Positions 17,605 through 27,454 of a DNA stretch of 64,000 nucleotides are shown here, in pieces (position 1 is the first letter of the stretch; every line of letters begins with the position of its first letter). This DNA comes from Methanobrevibacter sp. (lineage in GTDB: Archaea > Methanobacteriota > Methanobacteria > Methanobacteriales > Methanobacteriaceae), in contig NZ_JAFRSC010000032.1 in NCBI RefSeq assembly GCF_017427765.1, positions 124,001-188,000 on the forward strand, in the 5' to 3' direction. Under the pieces are notes generated by a model. It had not been told where the DNA came from. It searched no databases and saw only the letters and a program-made list of their open reading frames with translations. The translations under genes were made by a program, and so were the position numbers.

Positions 17605-18183
17605 CTATTTCATGTATTTCAATCCGAACTTATGTGACCTTGCAATATAGTCTCCGATTTCAAAATAGCTGTGGGAGACATCATCATAGCATACCGGATT
17701 CAGTTTTTCATATGAGATTTTACCTTTCTCATTTAAAACATCCTCTTCGGCTTGAACGTTAACGATTTCACCTGTAATCTGTGTGTGGCTTCCGACTTCA
17801 GCCATATGGATGACCCTACATTCCAAAGATACTTTAAATTCATTAATTATTGGCGCATTTACGCATTCCGCATCCTTGAATGTAAATCCGACATCCTCAA
17901 TCTTGTCTGTATCGTAACCTGAAGCTATTCCCATATAATCTATTTCGCCCACATGTTCAACGCTTGGAAATCCTATAGTGAATTCCTTAGAATGGTGAAT
18001 GCTTTTTAGTGTTTTTCTTTTTAATGTGGTATTTATCGCTATCATTACTGCCGGAGGATGGTGAGAGCACATTGTCGCAAAGGCAAGTGTGCAGCAATCG
18101 GCTTTTCCGTTCTCATCATATGCGCCGGCCACAACTGCAGGAGCCGGAAACATCATGGCTTTGGGTTTTTGATTGACTTTCAT
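17605..18183 (-). CDS. Flavin-reductase-like FMN-binding protein
   Basis: A 192-residue split-barrel protein. The motifs FPAPAVVAGAYDENGKADCCTLAF, CSHHPPAVMIAINTTLKRKTLKSI and FTIGFPS match the flavin reductase domain family common in methanogens, which bind FMN and reduce or shuttle electrons. A minus-strand TATA-like TTTATAGG lies about 25 nt upstream, suggesting a leaderless message. The gene is divergent from the PAP2-like gene (36 bp apart) and upstream of flavodoxin, but the operator and promoter between them suggest separate transcription. Confidence 0.88.
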   Translation of the reverse strand: MKVNQKPKAMMFPAPAVVAGAYDENGKADCCTLAFATMCSHHPPAVMIAINTTLKRKTLKSIHHSKEFTIGFPSVEHVGEIDYMGIASGYDTDKIEDVGFTFKDAECVNAPIINEFKVSLECRVIHMAEVGSHTQITGEIVNVQAEEDVLNEKGKISYEKLNPVCYDDVSHSYFEIGDYIARSHKFGLKYMK

Positions 18184-18219
18184 AATACTTATTAATTCAA
18201 ATGTCCTATAAATAAATTT

Positions 18220-19107
18220 ATGAATAAATTAAAAATTGCCAAAAGGATTTCGGATTTGACACAACCTCCAATTATTACAATACCACTGTTTTTAGTAATC
18301 TGTGTTATTCTGTCCTTTGAAAATGGAGTTTTTGATTTTGGAAAATTCATTGTCATGGAAGTCATTTCACTTGTTTTCGCATCCATTCTTCCGATTGCAA
18401 TAATATTATTCTGGGCTAAAAGGTTAAACACAGACTTTGACATTTCAAACCGCCAGGACCGTTATGCTCCCCTTGTCATTGGAATCATATCCTATTTTAT
18501 CGGATTTCTGATTTGTCTGGCAGTAAATGCTGATAACTTTTTGACACTGCTTCTTTTATGCTACAGCGTAAATACAGGAGTCGTTCTAATAATAACTTCA
18601 AAATGGAAAATCAGCGTGCATACTACCGGAATAAGCGGACCTATTGCTGCACTGATTTTGCTTTTGGGTCCGGTTGGTGCAGTCATTGGTGTTATTTATC
18701 CATTGGTGATATGGTCAAGGGTTCTTTTAAAAAAGCATACCTTATCCCAGGCAATTTGCGGAGGAGTTCAGGGATTTTACCTGACCGTCATTGAGATGTA
18801 CCTATACATGTACATTTTAGCCAAACCTCTTAAAGGCATTATAAGCCTTGAGATGTCCTGTCTGTTCATACTGGCAATAATATTTACTCCAGTCGTTTTG
18901 GGAATATTGAGCTATATCAATATAGAAAAATCAAAATCAGCTTTTATAATAATTGAAATAATAGGGGCTTTAATGTTTTTTATATTCACCCCTTTGAATG
19001 TGTTTTTAATATTTGTTATCCTAACTCTCGCATCTGTTTTTGTGAGCTATTTTGCAGGAGAGGATTTCATCTGGTTTAAAACTATCTTTAAACCTCATAA
19101 AACTTAA
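18220..19107 (+). CDS. PAP2-like integral membrane phosphatase
   Basis: A 295-residue protein with about eight hydrophobic helices. RQDRYAPL, SVHTTGISGP near residue 130 and WSRVLLKKHTLSQAICGG near 170 are spaced like the three phosphatase motifs of the PAP2 superfamily (K/R..RP, PSGH-like, SR..H..D-like), although the final acidic residue is Gln. It may act on a polyprenyl or lipid phosphate in envelope synthesis. Its last 20 bases overlap the end of the convergent glycosyltransferase gene at 19088-20545. Assignment rests on the motifs only. Confidence 0.65.
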   Translation: MNKLKIAKRISDLTQPPIITIPLFLVICVILSFENGVFDFGKFIVMEVISLVFASILPIAIILFWAKRLNTDFDISNRQDRYAPLVIGIISYFIGFLICLAVNADNFLTLLLLCYSVNTGVVLIITSKWKISVHTTGISGPIAALILLLGPVGAVIGVIYPLVIWSRVLLKKHTLSQAICGGVQGFYLTVIEMYLYMYILAKPLKGIISLEMSCLFILAIIFTPVVLGILSYINIEKSKSAFIIIEIIGALMFFIFTPLNVFLIFVILTLASVFVSYFAGEDFIWFKTIFKPHKT

Positions 19108-20545
19108 CGTTGACTATTTTACCGGCATCGGTTTTGTTTAAGTCATCGAATTTCTCATCTCCCCATGCATCGACCAGATAGATTTTCTTGTCAGGATTTT
19201 GAGCTATAAGATCCTTGATGCCTGTTTCGTTTAGCTGCTTGAAGTCATACATTCCTTCAACATGGCTGTTAGGTATTCCGTAAGGGTCATTCAGCTCTAC
19301 TGTATATATATCTGTATCGTTTACATAATCACCAAATTCCAGAAGCCCTACACCGGAATTGAATATTACAATATCGCCGTCATTTATCTTGCTTAAAAGA
19401 TTATTGTAGCCGTTTCCGTCCTCAAGCATTTTGTCATTTGAAGTGACTGTATCAGCTACGGCGCATACGCTTAAAAGCATTATCAGCGCAAGTGAAACCA
19501 GAAGTATTCTCCTGTTTTTGATTTTACCGACAAGTATTGAGACTGCAAACCAGAGAACCGCTGATGCAGGTAAAAGATATCTTGCAACAAGAATAGGTTT
19601 AAAGACTAGTGAGAGTATGCTTCCGACAGCAAGTGTTCCCACAAACACACCAATACCGCTTAACAGGTAGTAGTTTTCACTGTCAAGAATATTGTCGCTG
19701 TTTTTGAAAAGCACTACAATAAAGAATATGAGTGCGAAGATAGCTATCAGCTGAATTATAATTGCGTCGCTATTTGTTGAAAAATACCCCAGACATTTTA
19801 TGAAGGATTTTACTGTAAGATCCTTAATCCAATATGAATTATGCACCTTTGTGAGCTGTTTTACAAGCGCATAAATCCAAGGCAGATACATTACTATGCC
19901 CGCCAGAACGGAAATGAACCATTTCTTAAGTGACTGCTTGTTTAAAATCAGATATATTAGAAGCATCATATACATTACAACTGAAGATATTGCCACAAAG
20001 TAATGTGTATATGCTCCAAGAACTGAAAATACTGTGAAAAATACCCATGATCGAGTATCTGAATCCTTTAAAATATTTTTCATGAAGTAAAATGAAAGTA
20101 AAAGGAAAACAATACCCAGAGCGTACATCCTTCCCAAAATGAAATGCATGAAAAACTGGGAAAGGCATCCTAAGGCAAAAGTGAAAATACCAACGCTGAG
20201 CCATCCATAATCATCTCTGAGTTTTAAAGCAGAAAACAGAAGTATTAATCCGTATGAAATGATTGAGATAATCTTGATTAAAAATAATGAGCTGAAAGAG
20301 ACGTTTAAAACACCCAGCAGTTTAGCTATTGCCTTTACGATTAGATAATAAAGTGGCGGGTGAACGTCATGAATATTGACGTTGATAATGTCTGTTACTG
20401 GAAACTTAACAACGAACAGTGTAAAAAACTCATCGGCATGGATGAAAACACTGTTTAAAGGCGTAAAAATCATTAACCCAAAAATCAACACACTTAAAGC
20501 AAATAAAACCTTTCCAAGATTATCCTTATATACATCAATATTCAT
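19088..20545 (-). CDS. GT39/PMT-type membrane glycosyltransferase
   Basis: A 485-residue polytopic protein. The first extracytoplasmic loop has FIHADEFFT and the loop after it has NIHDVHPPLYYLIVKAIAKLLG, the acidic and DxHPPLYY motifs of dolichyl-phosphate-sugar protein or lipid glycosyltransferases of the PMT/ArnT clan. About ten helices are followed by a roughly 100-residue C-terminal extracytoplasmic part. It would transfer a sugar from a polyprenyl-phosphate donor on the outer face of the membrane. Start ATG 20545 is preceded by GAGGT at good spacing. Confidence 0.85.
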   Translation of the reverse strand: MNIDVYKDNLGKVLFALSVLIFGLMIFTPLNSVFIHADEFFTLFVVKFPVTDIINVNIHDVHPPLYYLIVKAIAKLLGVLNVSFSSLFLIKIISIISYGLILLFSALKLRDDYGWLSVGIFTFALGCLSQFFMHFILGRMYALGIVFLLLSFYFMKNILKDSDTRSWVFFTVFSVLGAYTHYFVAISSVVMYMMLLIYLILNKQSLKKWFISVLAGIVMYLPWIYALVKQLTKVHNSYWIKDLTVKSFIKCLGYFSTNSDAIIIQLIAIFALIFFIVVLFKNSDNILDSENYYLLSGIGVFVGTLAVGSILSLVFKPILVARYLLPASAVLWFAVSILVGKIKNRRILLVSLALIMLLSVCAVADTVTSNDKMLEDGNGYNNLLSKINDGDIVIFNSGVGLLEFGDYVNDTDIYTVELNDPYGIPNSHVEGMYDFKQLNETGIKDLIAQNPDKKIYLVDAWGDEKFDDLNKTDAGKIVNVKFYEV

Positions 20546-20592
20546 TTTAATTACCTCTGTAATAATATTATATTTATTTATGTATAAAAAAA

Positions 20593-21561
20593 TTAAGATA
20601 GATTTACGAAATCTTCGTAGTTTTCGGATTTGAGAATGTCTTCAAAAAATTTCCTTTTAACCGGACCGAGATTATCGAGATAGTCCTGATAATACTCAGT
20701 TAATCTAATCGCTTCATAGTCCTTTTTAATTAATAGATACAGTTTTTCCTTGCATTTTTCTTCTATCGCCATCAAGGCATATCTCGGACCGTTGATTTTG
20801 AATGCAAGAAGATCATATTTGTATGTATCATACCATCCGGTTTCAATAAAAATGCCCATCATTATCCGGCCGGCCTCTACGGTATCAAGGAATTTTTCAT
20901 CTACGGTTTCTGTAATTGACCCTGAGTGCTTTCTTCTAATATAGAGATGGCGCCTTATGATTGAAATCCTTTCGGCATTAAGAAACGTGTAAAAGAAAAA
21001 CGGCATGTCCTCAAAAAAGATTCCTTCGGGAAATCTTGCTGAAATCCTTTCTATAAATTCCCTTTTAAATATTTTCTGACATGCGCTGACTGAAATGTCA
21101 AAGAGAAATTCCTTGCAGTCAAGATGAGTGAAAACGTTATCTTCAAATTCCTCATCGAACCTGTTTAGATTAAACCAGTCATTTTTGCTGTATTCATCAT
21201 TGTTGTATTTGATAATCTGGAATATGGAAATGTCTGTATCTTTTTGTTTTGCTTCACTGTAAGCTGTCATCAGTGCATCTTCTCTAAAAAAGTCATCACC
21301 GTCCAAAAACATCACATATTCCCCGCAGGCAATATCAAGAGCCCTGTTTCTTGAAGCGCCAGGTCCGAGATTTTCCTGATTAATCAGTCTGATTCTATCA
21401 TCATCAAAATCGCGAATAACGTTTAATGTCCCATCGGTTGAACCGTCATTTACAATTATAAGTTCAAAATCATCGCAGGTCTGGTTGAGGACGCTTTCAA
21501 TGGCATTTGCAACATATTTCTCCTCATTAAATACTGGCATTATAACTGATATTTTAGTCAT
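20593..21561 (-). CDS. Family 2 glycosyltransferase
   Basis: A 322-residue GT-A enzyme: KISVIMPVFNEEKYVANAIESVLNQT at the N-terminus, IIVNDGSTDGT for nucleotide binding, and YVMFLDGDDFF as the DxD metal site. The C-terminal half, with the FPEGIFFEDMPFFFYTFLNAERISIIRRHLYIRRKHSGSIT block, is shared with the GT2 paralogues between 29.8 and 40.3 kb. It lacks the coiled-coil/SWK tail seen in several of those. It lies 47 bp upstream of the GT39 gene on the same strand, so the two may act together in surface glycan assembly. Confidence 0.92.
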   Translation of the reverse strand: MTKISVIMPVFNEEKYVANAIESVLNQTCDDFELIIVNDGSTDGTLNVIRDFDDDRIRLINQENLGPGASRNRALDIACGEYVMFLDGDDFFREDALMTAYSEAKQKDTDISIFQIIKYNNDEYSKNDWFNLNRFDEEFEDNVFTHLDCKEFLFDISVSACQKIFKREFIERISARFPEGIFFEDMPFFFYTFLNAERISIIRRHLYIRRKHSGSITETVDEKFLDTVEAGRIMMGIFIETGWYDTYKYDLLAFKINGPRYALMAIEEKCKEKLYLLIKKDYEAIRLTEYYQDYLDNLGPVKRKFFEDILKSENYEDFVNLS

Positions 21562-21871
21562 TAATCTACACTCATCTGAATTAATTATTAATTATTTTGA
21601 TTTTTGAATTTAAGTACTTAAATAATAATATGAAAAATATATACTATTTAATTAAATCGATACAAAATATATATGACTTAAACACTAACATAGAAAGTAC
21701 AACAGAATAATCTCTACACTTTTTTTAACAATAATTGCCGTAAACTATAAATATGTTGTTTAAATGGCTACAATTTTACAAAGTGACTTCAACAACCATT
21801 AAATATAATTTAAACCATATATTTTTTAGTAAAGGCCTCAAATCAATAGATATTATGGGAGTTGAATAAAC

Positions 21872-22061
21872 ATGAAATTATTATTTTTAAGTAGTGTTTA
21901 TTTTTTGTCAGTTCAGTTTTTCCCTAACTGTATTGGTCTTCTTCCTTGCATCTTCAGGAGGTGGAATGGTGGAGTTAATTATCTTCACAATTGGTTCAAA
22001 TTGGTTTAATATTATTTCAATTATTAAATCTATTCGGATTCTAATTAAAGATTGGAGATAA
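21872..22061 (+). pseudogene. Possible frameshifted small membrane protein
   Basis: From ATG 21872 the frame reads MKLLFLSSVYFLSVQF, a signal-like start. One base later in phase, a second frame continues SLTVLVFLASSGGGMVELIIFTIGSNWFNIISIIKSIRILIKDWR to TAA at 22061. Joined, they would form a membrane peptide of about 60 residues. The second part could also start alone at ATG 21966, just behind AGGAGGTG. No homologue is known to me, so this is tentative. Confidence 0.3.
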
Positions 22062-22224
22062 TAACTTAATTTCGCCTCATATTCAATGGTAATTAAATAT
22101 TAACAATTCAATGAGGGGTTTTGAAAACTAAATTTTCCGAGGCCTTTTCCCGGAGATGGACACTATTTAATTACCTATTTAAAAATTAGTTAAATTTATA
22201 TAAAACTTTAATAATAGACATATG

Positions 22225-22330
22225 TAGAGAATTACTTTTTAAGTAAACCTCTATTGAAGATGCAAATCTATTGAATTTTTAATGTCTAATAGGGAATATT
22301 GTAGAGATTTTTTCTCTGCAATAAGACATT
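22225..22330 (+). ncRNA. Two-hairpin structured element, possible small RNA or leader
   Basis: Hairpin 1 (22225-22253) has TAGAG/CTCTA and TTACTT/AAGTAA stems separated by a 2x2 internal loop. Hairpin 2 (22281-22330) has AATGTCT/AGACATT outer and ATTGTAGAGA/TCTCTGCAAT inner stems around a T5 loop. The pairing uses G-U where needed. It ends about 106 nt before the glycosyltransferase at 22437. It is not a family I recognise. Confidence 0.35.
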
Positions 22331-22436
22331 AATTTGATTTTTCTAATTTTTAGAGCAATTATTTTTTTAACAAAATAAGATTAATATCAGAATACTAATC
22401 AATATTTAAATGATTTTTTACAATATATTATAGTAT

Positions 22437-23807
22437 ATGAAATCCAATAAAATTATTTCTAAAATTAAAAATGTCTTCAAGGCCAAAAAGCCTCATCTGC
22501 TTATTGCAGGCGTTGATATGAAATTCATAACTCCTGCAGTCAAATACCTTAGCGAGTTTTATGAAATTGAAGTCGTGGATTTTACCGGAAACAAGGAATT
22601 CATCAAAAGCAAGGAACTTAAGGAACTTATGAAATGGGCGGATATTGTATTTTGCGAATGGATGCTCTTTCATACCGAATGGTTTTCCAACAACGTCACC
22701 AAAAACCAGAAGCTCTTTATCAGAGCACATAAATATGAACTTACAGTGGATTTCGGTTTTAAAATCAATTTCGACAATGTCGACGGAGTGATATGCGTAA
22801 ACTATTTCCATATGGAACTGTTCTCAAACATCTTCAAGATTCCCCGTGAAAAGATGTTTTATCTTGGAAACCTTGTTGAGACATCACAGTATTCAAGCAG
22901 AAAGGATGAAGGATACAGAAATAATTTAGCTATTGTTGGATACATGCCGAACTACAAGGGCCTCATGAGAGGTCTTGAGATTTTGAACTGCTTAAAAAAG
23001 CATGACGATAACTTTAAGCTCTATCTTATGGGAAAATCATATAAGGACACCCACTGGGCACGCCATGAAGAGCAGATTGAATACTTTAACGGGTGTGAGG
23101 AGTTCATCGAAAAGAATAATTTAGCAGATTCCGTTATCAACCGTGGATGGGTTGAAAGGTCCGAGATGTTTTCAAACATAGGATATGTCCTGTCTGTCAG
23201 TGATCTTGAAAGCTTTCATCTGTCACCTACCGAAGGGTTTGCGGCGTCTACAAACGCTCTTATTTTAAACTGGCACAGCAGCGAATACATATATCCCGAA
23301 GAGATTATATTTAAAAACACAGATGAAATGGCCAAATTCATATTGGATACCTATAAGGATGACGATAAGTACAATGAACTTGTCGCATCATTGAAAAGCC
23401 AGTGCATTGAAAATTACGGTGAGGAAAGGTTTGTAAGAGAATTCAACAGAATCATGAATTCAAAGACATCATCTGACACCCCGGCAGTAAATTTCAAGGA
23501 TTTCAAATCAAAATATTATAATAAAAACGGCAATTTAGATAAGGACAAGCTTCTTGAAGGCTTTAAAAACAGCTTCATTGCCCAAAGCGAAGATGAAATT
23601 AAAGACATCATATCAAAAAACAATGGAAAAATCACAATATTTCTCTCACAGGACATTGAAAACATGCAGATAAACAATATCTATCAGAAATACAGAAGCG
23701 ATAATGTCCTCATATATTCCCTGCACTTTTATGAGAATCTAAATGAAGCATATGAATTTATTGAAATAGCAAACGTAGCACACAGAGGCCACGGAAAACT
23801 GAACTAG
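22437..23807 (+). CDS. Glycosyltransferase, GT4-like
   Basis: A 456-residue soluble protein. KPHLLIAGVDMKFITPAVKYLSEFYEIEVVDF is a Rossmann opening, VGYMPNYKGLMRGLEILNCL is the start of the second domain of GT-B enzymes, and SDLESFHLSPTEGFAASTNALIL replaces the usual E-x7-E nucleotide-sugar site. The last 110 residues are an extra region of unknown role. The start at ATG 22437 has no Shine-Dalgarno. The next gene overlaps or follows within 9 bp, so they form an operon. Confidence 0.78.
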   Translation: MKSNKIISKIKNVFKAKKPHLLIAGVDMKFITPAVKYLSEFYEIEVVDFTGNKEFIKSKELKELMKWADIVFCEWMLFHTEWFSNNVTKNQKLFIRAHKYELTVDFGFKINFDNVDGVICVNYFHMELFSNIFKIPREKMFYLGNLVETSQYSSRKDEGYRNNLAIVGYMPNYKGLMRGLEILNCLKKHDDNFKLYLMGKSYKDTHWARHEEQIEYFNGCEEFIEKNNLADSVINRGWVERSEMFSNIGYVLSVSDLESFHLSPTEGFAASTNALILNWHSSEYIYPEEIIFKNTDEMAKFILDTYKDDDKYNELVASLKSQCIENYGEERFVREFNRIMNSKTSSDTPAVNFKDFKSKYYNKNGNLDKDKLLEGFKNSFIAQSEDEIKDIISKNNGKITIFLSQDIENMQINNIYQKYRSDNVLIYSLHFYENLNEAYEFIEIANVAHRGHGKLN

Positions 23808-23815
23808 TGATAATC

Positions 23816-24985
23816 ATGTCATCGGAAGTTAAAAGCAAAATACTGATTTATGGAGACTCCAACTTAAATATAATAGACGGTTCAAGCGTCTGGATTGTCA
23901 ATCTCTCAAAGCTCATTGCTCAGGACGGACAGACACAGGTCGATATATTACTGAAATTGCCTATAAAAAATGATGTCTTAAGTAGGGAACTTGAAAAATA
24001 CTCAAACTTGAATCTGATTTCACCGAAAAAATATCTTAAAGGCGCCAAAATGATTAATGACGATAACGTCAGCGATATTATCGGTGAAATTGATAAAAAC
24101 AGCAATTATTCAGCAGTCATAGTCCGTGGAAAAAGCGTAGTCTCAAGACTTGTAAAGACAAAACTCAAAAGCAAAATGATTCCATATCTAACCGATTTCT
24201 GCCAGAACAAAACTGAAATCACACAAAAGGAAAAGGATGAACTTTCCCTAATCTATAACAGTGTTGAAAACATGTTCATTCAGACAGAAGAGATGGTTGA
24301 ATACTTCAAGGATATCCTAAACATTGACGGTGCGAAATTCACAATTTTATCTCCTATTGTTTTTCCATTACCTTCAGTTGAAAAGGAACCTAAAACATTA
24401 TGCTATGCGGGAAAACTTGCGAAAGGATGGTATATCGAAGAGCTTATTGAAATCATGGCAAAATTATATGAAAAGGACCGTGAAATTAAGCTCTATTTTA
24501 TCGGAAACAAGTTCAACTATGACCTTTTAGATTATAAGAATGAGGTTACAGCAAAGCTTGAAGCGGCTCCAAATATCGAATACATCCCACAGCTTCCAAA
24601 CGAGGAAACCAGAAAAGTCATCAACAAATGCGAACTTGGATACGGATTTAGAAGCAGGGACATTGACAATGACGATTCACTTGAGCTTTCCACCAAATTT
24701 TTGGAATACGGATTTTTCGACATGCCTACAGTATTGCGTAAAACCAGAATGTATGTTAAAATACTGGGCGATGATTATCCGCTTTATGTTGAAAGCGTGG
24801 ATGAGGCAACAGAAAAGATTTACAGCTATTTTGCAAATCCAGATGAAAAAATCACTAATATCTCTGAGAAATTCGAAGCTTTCAACAATCAAACAATATA
24901 TGATAACATTAAAAAAGTACTGGACAGCTATGCGAGTGAAAAGTCCGGTTTTGGCTTTAAAAGACTTAAAAGAATATTCAGGTAA
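23816..24985 (+). CDS. Glycosyltransferase, GT4-like
   Basis: A 389-residue GT-B-type protein. KILIYGDSNLNIIDGSSVWIVNLSKLIAQDGQ is the N-terminal domain, and TLCYAGKLAKGWYIEELIEIMAKLY followed by YIPQLPNEETRKVINKCELGYGFRS is the C-terminal nucleotide-sugar domain. ATG 23816 is chosen over the GTG at 23807 because GTGAT sits just before it. The gene follows the preceding glycosyltransferase with a translationally coupled arrangement and is convergent with the next one (1 bp apart), so both likely serve one glycan. Confidence 0.8.
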   Translation: MSSEVKSKILIYGDSNLNIIDGSSVWIVNLSKLIAQDGQTQVDILLKLPIKNDVLSRELEKYSNLNLISPKKYLKGAKMINDDNVSDIIGEIDKNSNYSAVIVRGKSVVSRLVKTKLKSKMIPYLTDFCQNKTEITQKEKDELSLIYNSVENMFIQTEEMVEYFKDILNIDGAKFTILSPIVFPLPSVEKEPKTLCYAGKLAKGWYIEELIEIMAKLYEKDREIKLYFIGNKFNYDLLDYKNEVTAKLEAAPNIEYIPQLPNEETRKVINKCELGYGFRSRDIDNDDSLELSTKFLEYGFFDMPTVLRKTRMYVKILGDDYPLYVESVDEATEKIYSYFANPDEKITNISEKFEAFNNQTIYDNIKKVLDSYASEKSGFGFKRLKRIFR

Positions 24986-24986
24986 G

Positions 24987-26441
24987 CTATTTTTTAACCA
25001 GCTTTCCGACTTTTCTGAAGTTTTTGGTTAACTTCCAGCTGTTGGATGACAATATTTCCTCATTTTCGCTCATCAACTGTGAATTTTCCTTTTCAAGCTT
25101 TTCAATTTCTTTTTTGAGGCGTTTAATTTTATCATTGGCAATGTCAATCTGCTTTTCTTCACTTTCAATAAATGCATTGAGTCCCACAATCCTTTTTTGA
25201 ACATAGACCTCACCGTCAGCTAAACTGCAGTCGTCGTCATCTAGGGAATTGTCCTTCAATATATTTATCAAAGCGTCAATATTTGATTGAAAATCGTTAA
25301 TGTATGATTTATATTTGACGTCAGCTGCGTCAAGTATGCTTCCCTTTTCACATATTGCCCAAATATCAGTTTTTGAACCTATATAATCGGAGAGTTTGGA
25401 AGGACGGTAAGGATTAAGATTGAATGAATCTTTTGTTAAAAGATCATTTATAACCAGAACGTCGAATTTTGTTGTAAGATTTAAAAAGTCAAGATAATCA
25501 ATTGTATCCCTGATTTCAATATTGTCTGATATCTCCAGATTCTCTGTTAATTTCATGAATAATTCTTTATTGTTTATATAAAAATGAAAAACCAGTCTGT
25601 TTTTGTATTTATGTCTCAGCACTTCAAATGCGTAAAATACATCCTCGAAATGTCTTTTGCTGTAGAGGTTTCCAAAATATCCTATATTGATTTTGGATGA
25701 ATCGAGTCCTGCATCAAAATCTCTGACATGGTAGTATTCATCGCCAAGCACAGGCTGAGGGTCAATTACTGATTTTGCCATTACAAAGTCTTTGACATCA
25801 ATAGGAAACTGGTCAAGCATAATCTGGCGCTGATGAGTGTTTGTAAATACGACTTCATCTGCAAAAAGATATGCCACATATTCAACAAGAACATGGAGGT
25901 TTGTGGGATTTTCCAAAAGCTTAAAGTCAGTGCCTTCACTTTTATTTAAGTTTTTGATAGCTTCATTGATTTTATCCAAATATTTTGAGTCCTTAACGTC
26001 CTTGCCCTTATCTGTGTCACGTCTTCTGTTGTGTATGTCATATAAAAGAGGATCTGAAAACTCGGCAGTCCAGTGGACTTCAGGGTGTTTGAGCTTATAT
26101 TCAAGTGCAAGGAAATTGTTGGCCATTTTCCAGACTCGGGTGTATATCCTTTTATAGACTTGCCTTTTTTCAAGCTCCATCATGGATTTGTCTACAAAAT
26201 CAAAGATGCAATTGGGGAAATTGGGATTGCAGTCAACATCAATTACAATCTTTTCATTGGTGTATCTGTCCACATATTTTTCAAATTCCTTATCAAGGCC
26301 GTCTTTAACGTTTGCCTGTATGACATCAAACTGTTTTTCCAAAACCATATATCTTTTAGCCAGCACCATTCCCGAAACGTCACTGGATGGCGGAAAGAGA
26401 TATGATATGACCAATTCATCTGCTGATTTGTTATCGCTCAT
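24987..26441 (-). CDS. Glycosyltransferase-like protein with coiled-coil and SWK tail
   Basis: A 484-residue protein. Residues 1-370 look like a GT-B glycosyltransferase (VISYLFPPSSDVSGMVLAKRY; NIGYFGNLYSKRHFEDVFYAFEVLRHKYKNRLVFHFYI; RPSKLSDYIGSKTDIWAI). Residues about 420-465 are a highly charged coiled coil, ending in NSWKLTKNFRKVGKLVKK, the same tail as in the GT2 enzymes of the 29.8-38 kb locus. The coiled coil may dock these enzymes to each other or to the membrane. GGTG precedes the start. Confidence 0.75.
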   Translation of the reverse strand: MSDNKSADELVISYLFPPSSDVSGMVLAKRYMVLEKQFDVIQANVKDGLDKEFEKYVDRYTNEKIVIDVDCNPNFPNCIFDFVDKSMMELEKRQVYKRIYTRVWKMANNFLALEYKLKHPEVHWTAEFSDPLLYDIHNRRRDTDKGKDVKDSKYLDKINEAIKNLNKSEGTDFKLLENPTNLHVLVEYVAYLFADEVVFTNTHQRQIMLDQFPIDVKDFVMAKSVIDPQPVLGDEYYHVRDFDAGLDSSKINIGYFGNLYSKRHFEDVFYAFEVLRHKYKNRLVFHFYINNKELFMKLTENLEISDNIEIRDTIDYLDFLNLTTKFDVLVINDLLTKDSFNLNPYRPSKLSDYIGSKTDIWAICEKGSILDAADVKYKSYINDFQSNIDALINILKDNSLDDDDCSLADGEVYVQKRIVGLNAFIESEEKQIDIANDKIKRLKKEIEKLEKENSQLMSENEEILSSNSWKLTKNFRKVGKLVKK

Positions 26442-26541
26442 AAATACACCAAAAAGTTGTTGTTAATATTTTAAATTTAATTGTTAATAAATATTTTCAG
26501 AAAAAATTAAAAAAAAGGAAGTTTTATACTTCCCAATATGC

Positions 26542-27192
26542 TTAAAATGTTTGAGTTCCACTAGTTGGTGAGAGTGAAACACTTTGTGTGTCCATCAGAT
26601 TGCTATTTGAATCATACAGGTTGATTGTAGCATAATCAGGGTAATAGTGATATGCATCTGCACTGCTGATGTATAGATAACCGTCTGAATGTACTGAAGC
26701 AGGAACCATATTTCCATGATTTAAAAGGTTTCCGTCCCTTGAATAGTAAATCTGAACAATAACGCTTTCACCGGCATGTGAAGTTCCCACATAAATCTGA
26801 GCATATGTCTTATCTGACTCGGCGCTTCCAGTCGAGAAACTACCTCCCAAAATTGACATTGATGAAGAGGTTTTCGGAGCTGCCTGAGTTTGAGTTGCAG
26901 TCTTTTCGGGATTGTTGTCTACCTGTGATGTGTTCTGCTGTGCGTTTGCACTGTTTGCATCACTGGAAGATCCGTTGAATGCATAAAGATAAACAAATGC
27001 TCCTGCAAGTACAATAGCGACAATGACTAAAGCGATAATAATGATTTTAGTTGTATTATCCTTTGATTTTTCTTCACTCATTGAATTAATCATGCTTTCA
27101 TGACTAATTGTCTTTTTATCCAGTGGAGTTCCGCATTTTTTACAGAATTTTGCGGAATCTGAATTTTCACTTTGACAACTCGGACATTTCAT
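26542..27192 (-). CDS. Zinc-ribbon membrane-anchored protein
   Basis: A 216-residue protein. The N-terminus is a zinc ribbon (CPSCQSENSDSAKFCKKCG). A basic linker and one transmembrane helix (about residues 48-70, IIIIALVIVAIVLAGAFVYLYAF) follow, then an external low-complexity linker and a beta-rich domain of about 100 residues. Function unknown; the layout suggests a sensor or scaffold with the ribbon in the cytoplasm. AGGTG precedes the start. Confidence 0.75.
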   Translation of the reverse strand: MKCPSCQSENSDSAKFCKKCGTPLDKKTISHESMINSMSEEKSKDNTTKIIIIALVIVAIVLAGAFVYLYAFNGSSSDANSANAQQNTSQVDNNPEKTATQTQAAPKTSSSMSILGGSFSTGSAESDKTYAQIYVGTSHAGESVIVQIYYSRDGNLLNHGNMVPASVHSDGYLYISSADAYHYYPDYATINLYDSNSNLMDTQSVSLSPTSGTQTF

Positions 27193-27454
27193 TTACCTAC
27201 ACCTAAAAAAATATTTTTTTAGTTAATAATAGTTTATTAACAATGTTTAATAAATATATTTGAAAACTTAAAAAATCAGATAAATGTAATGTGATATGTA
27301 GATTAAGAGTTTTCAAAAATATATTTTTTATTAACTAATTAAAAATATTGATTCTAACATTGATAATTTTAATAGTTATTTATGAAAATTTAATTAAATC
27401 AATCGAAAAATAAAGTATAATAAAAGAAAAAATAGTTGATTAAATTATTGAAAT

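Larger units (their letters stand above)
21562..22436. other. Long intergenic region with hairpins and a broken small ORF
   Basis: 875 bases between divergently oriented glycosyltransferase genes. The left third is AT-rich with no gene. A short frameshifted membrane-peptide ORF lies at 21872-22061, an inverted repeat CCTCAT...ATGAGG near 22076-22115, and two strong hairpins at 22225-22253 and 22281-22330. Confidence 0.5.

Noticed and set aside
21966..22061. Independent 31-residue peptide behind AGGAGGTG
   Set aside because: The ribosome site may be only the coding part of a longer, frameshifted gene; kept as a low-confidence pseudogene rather than a separate CDS.
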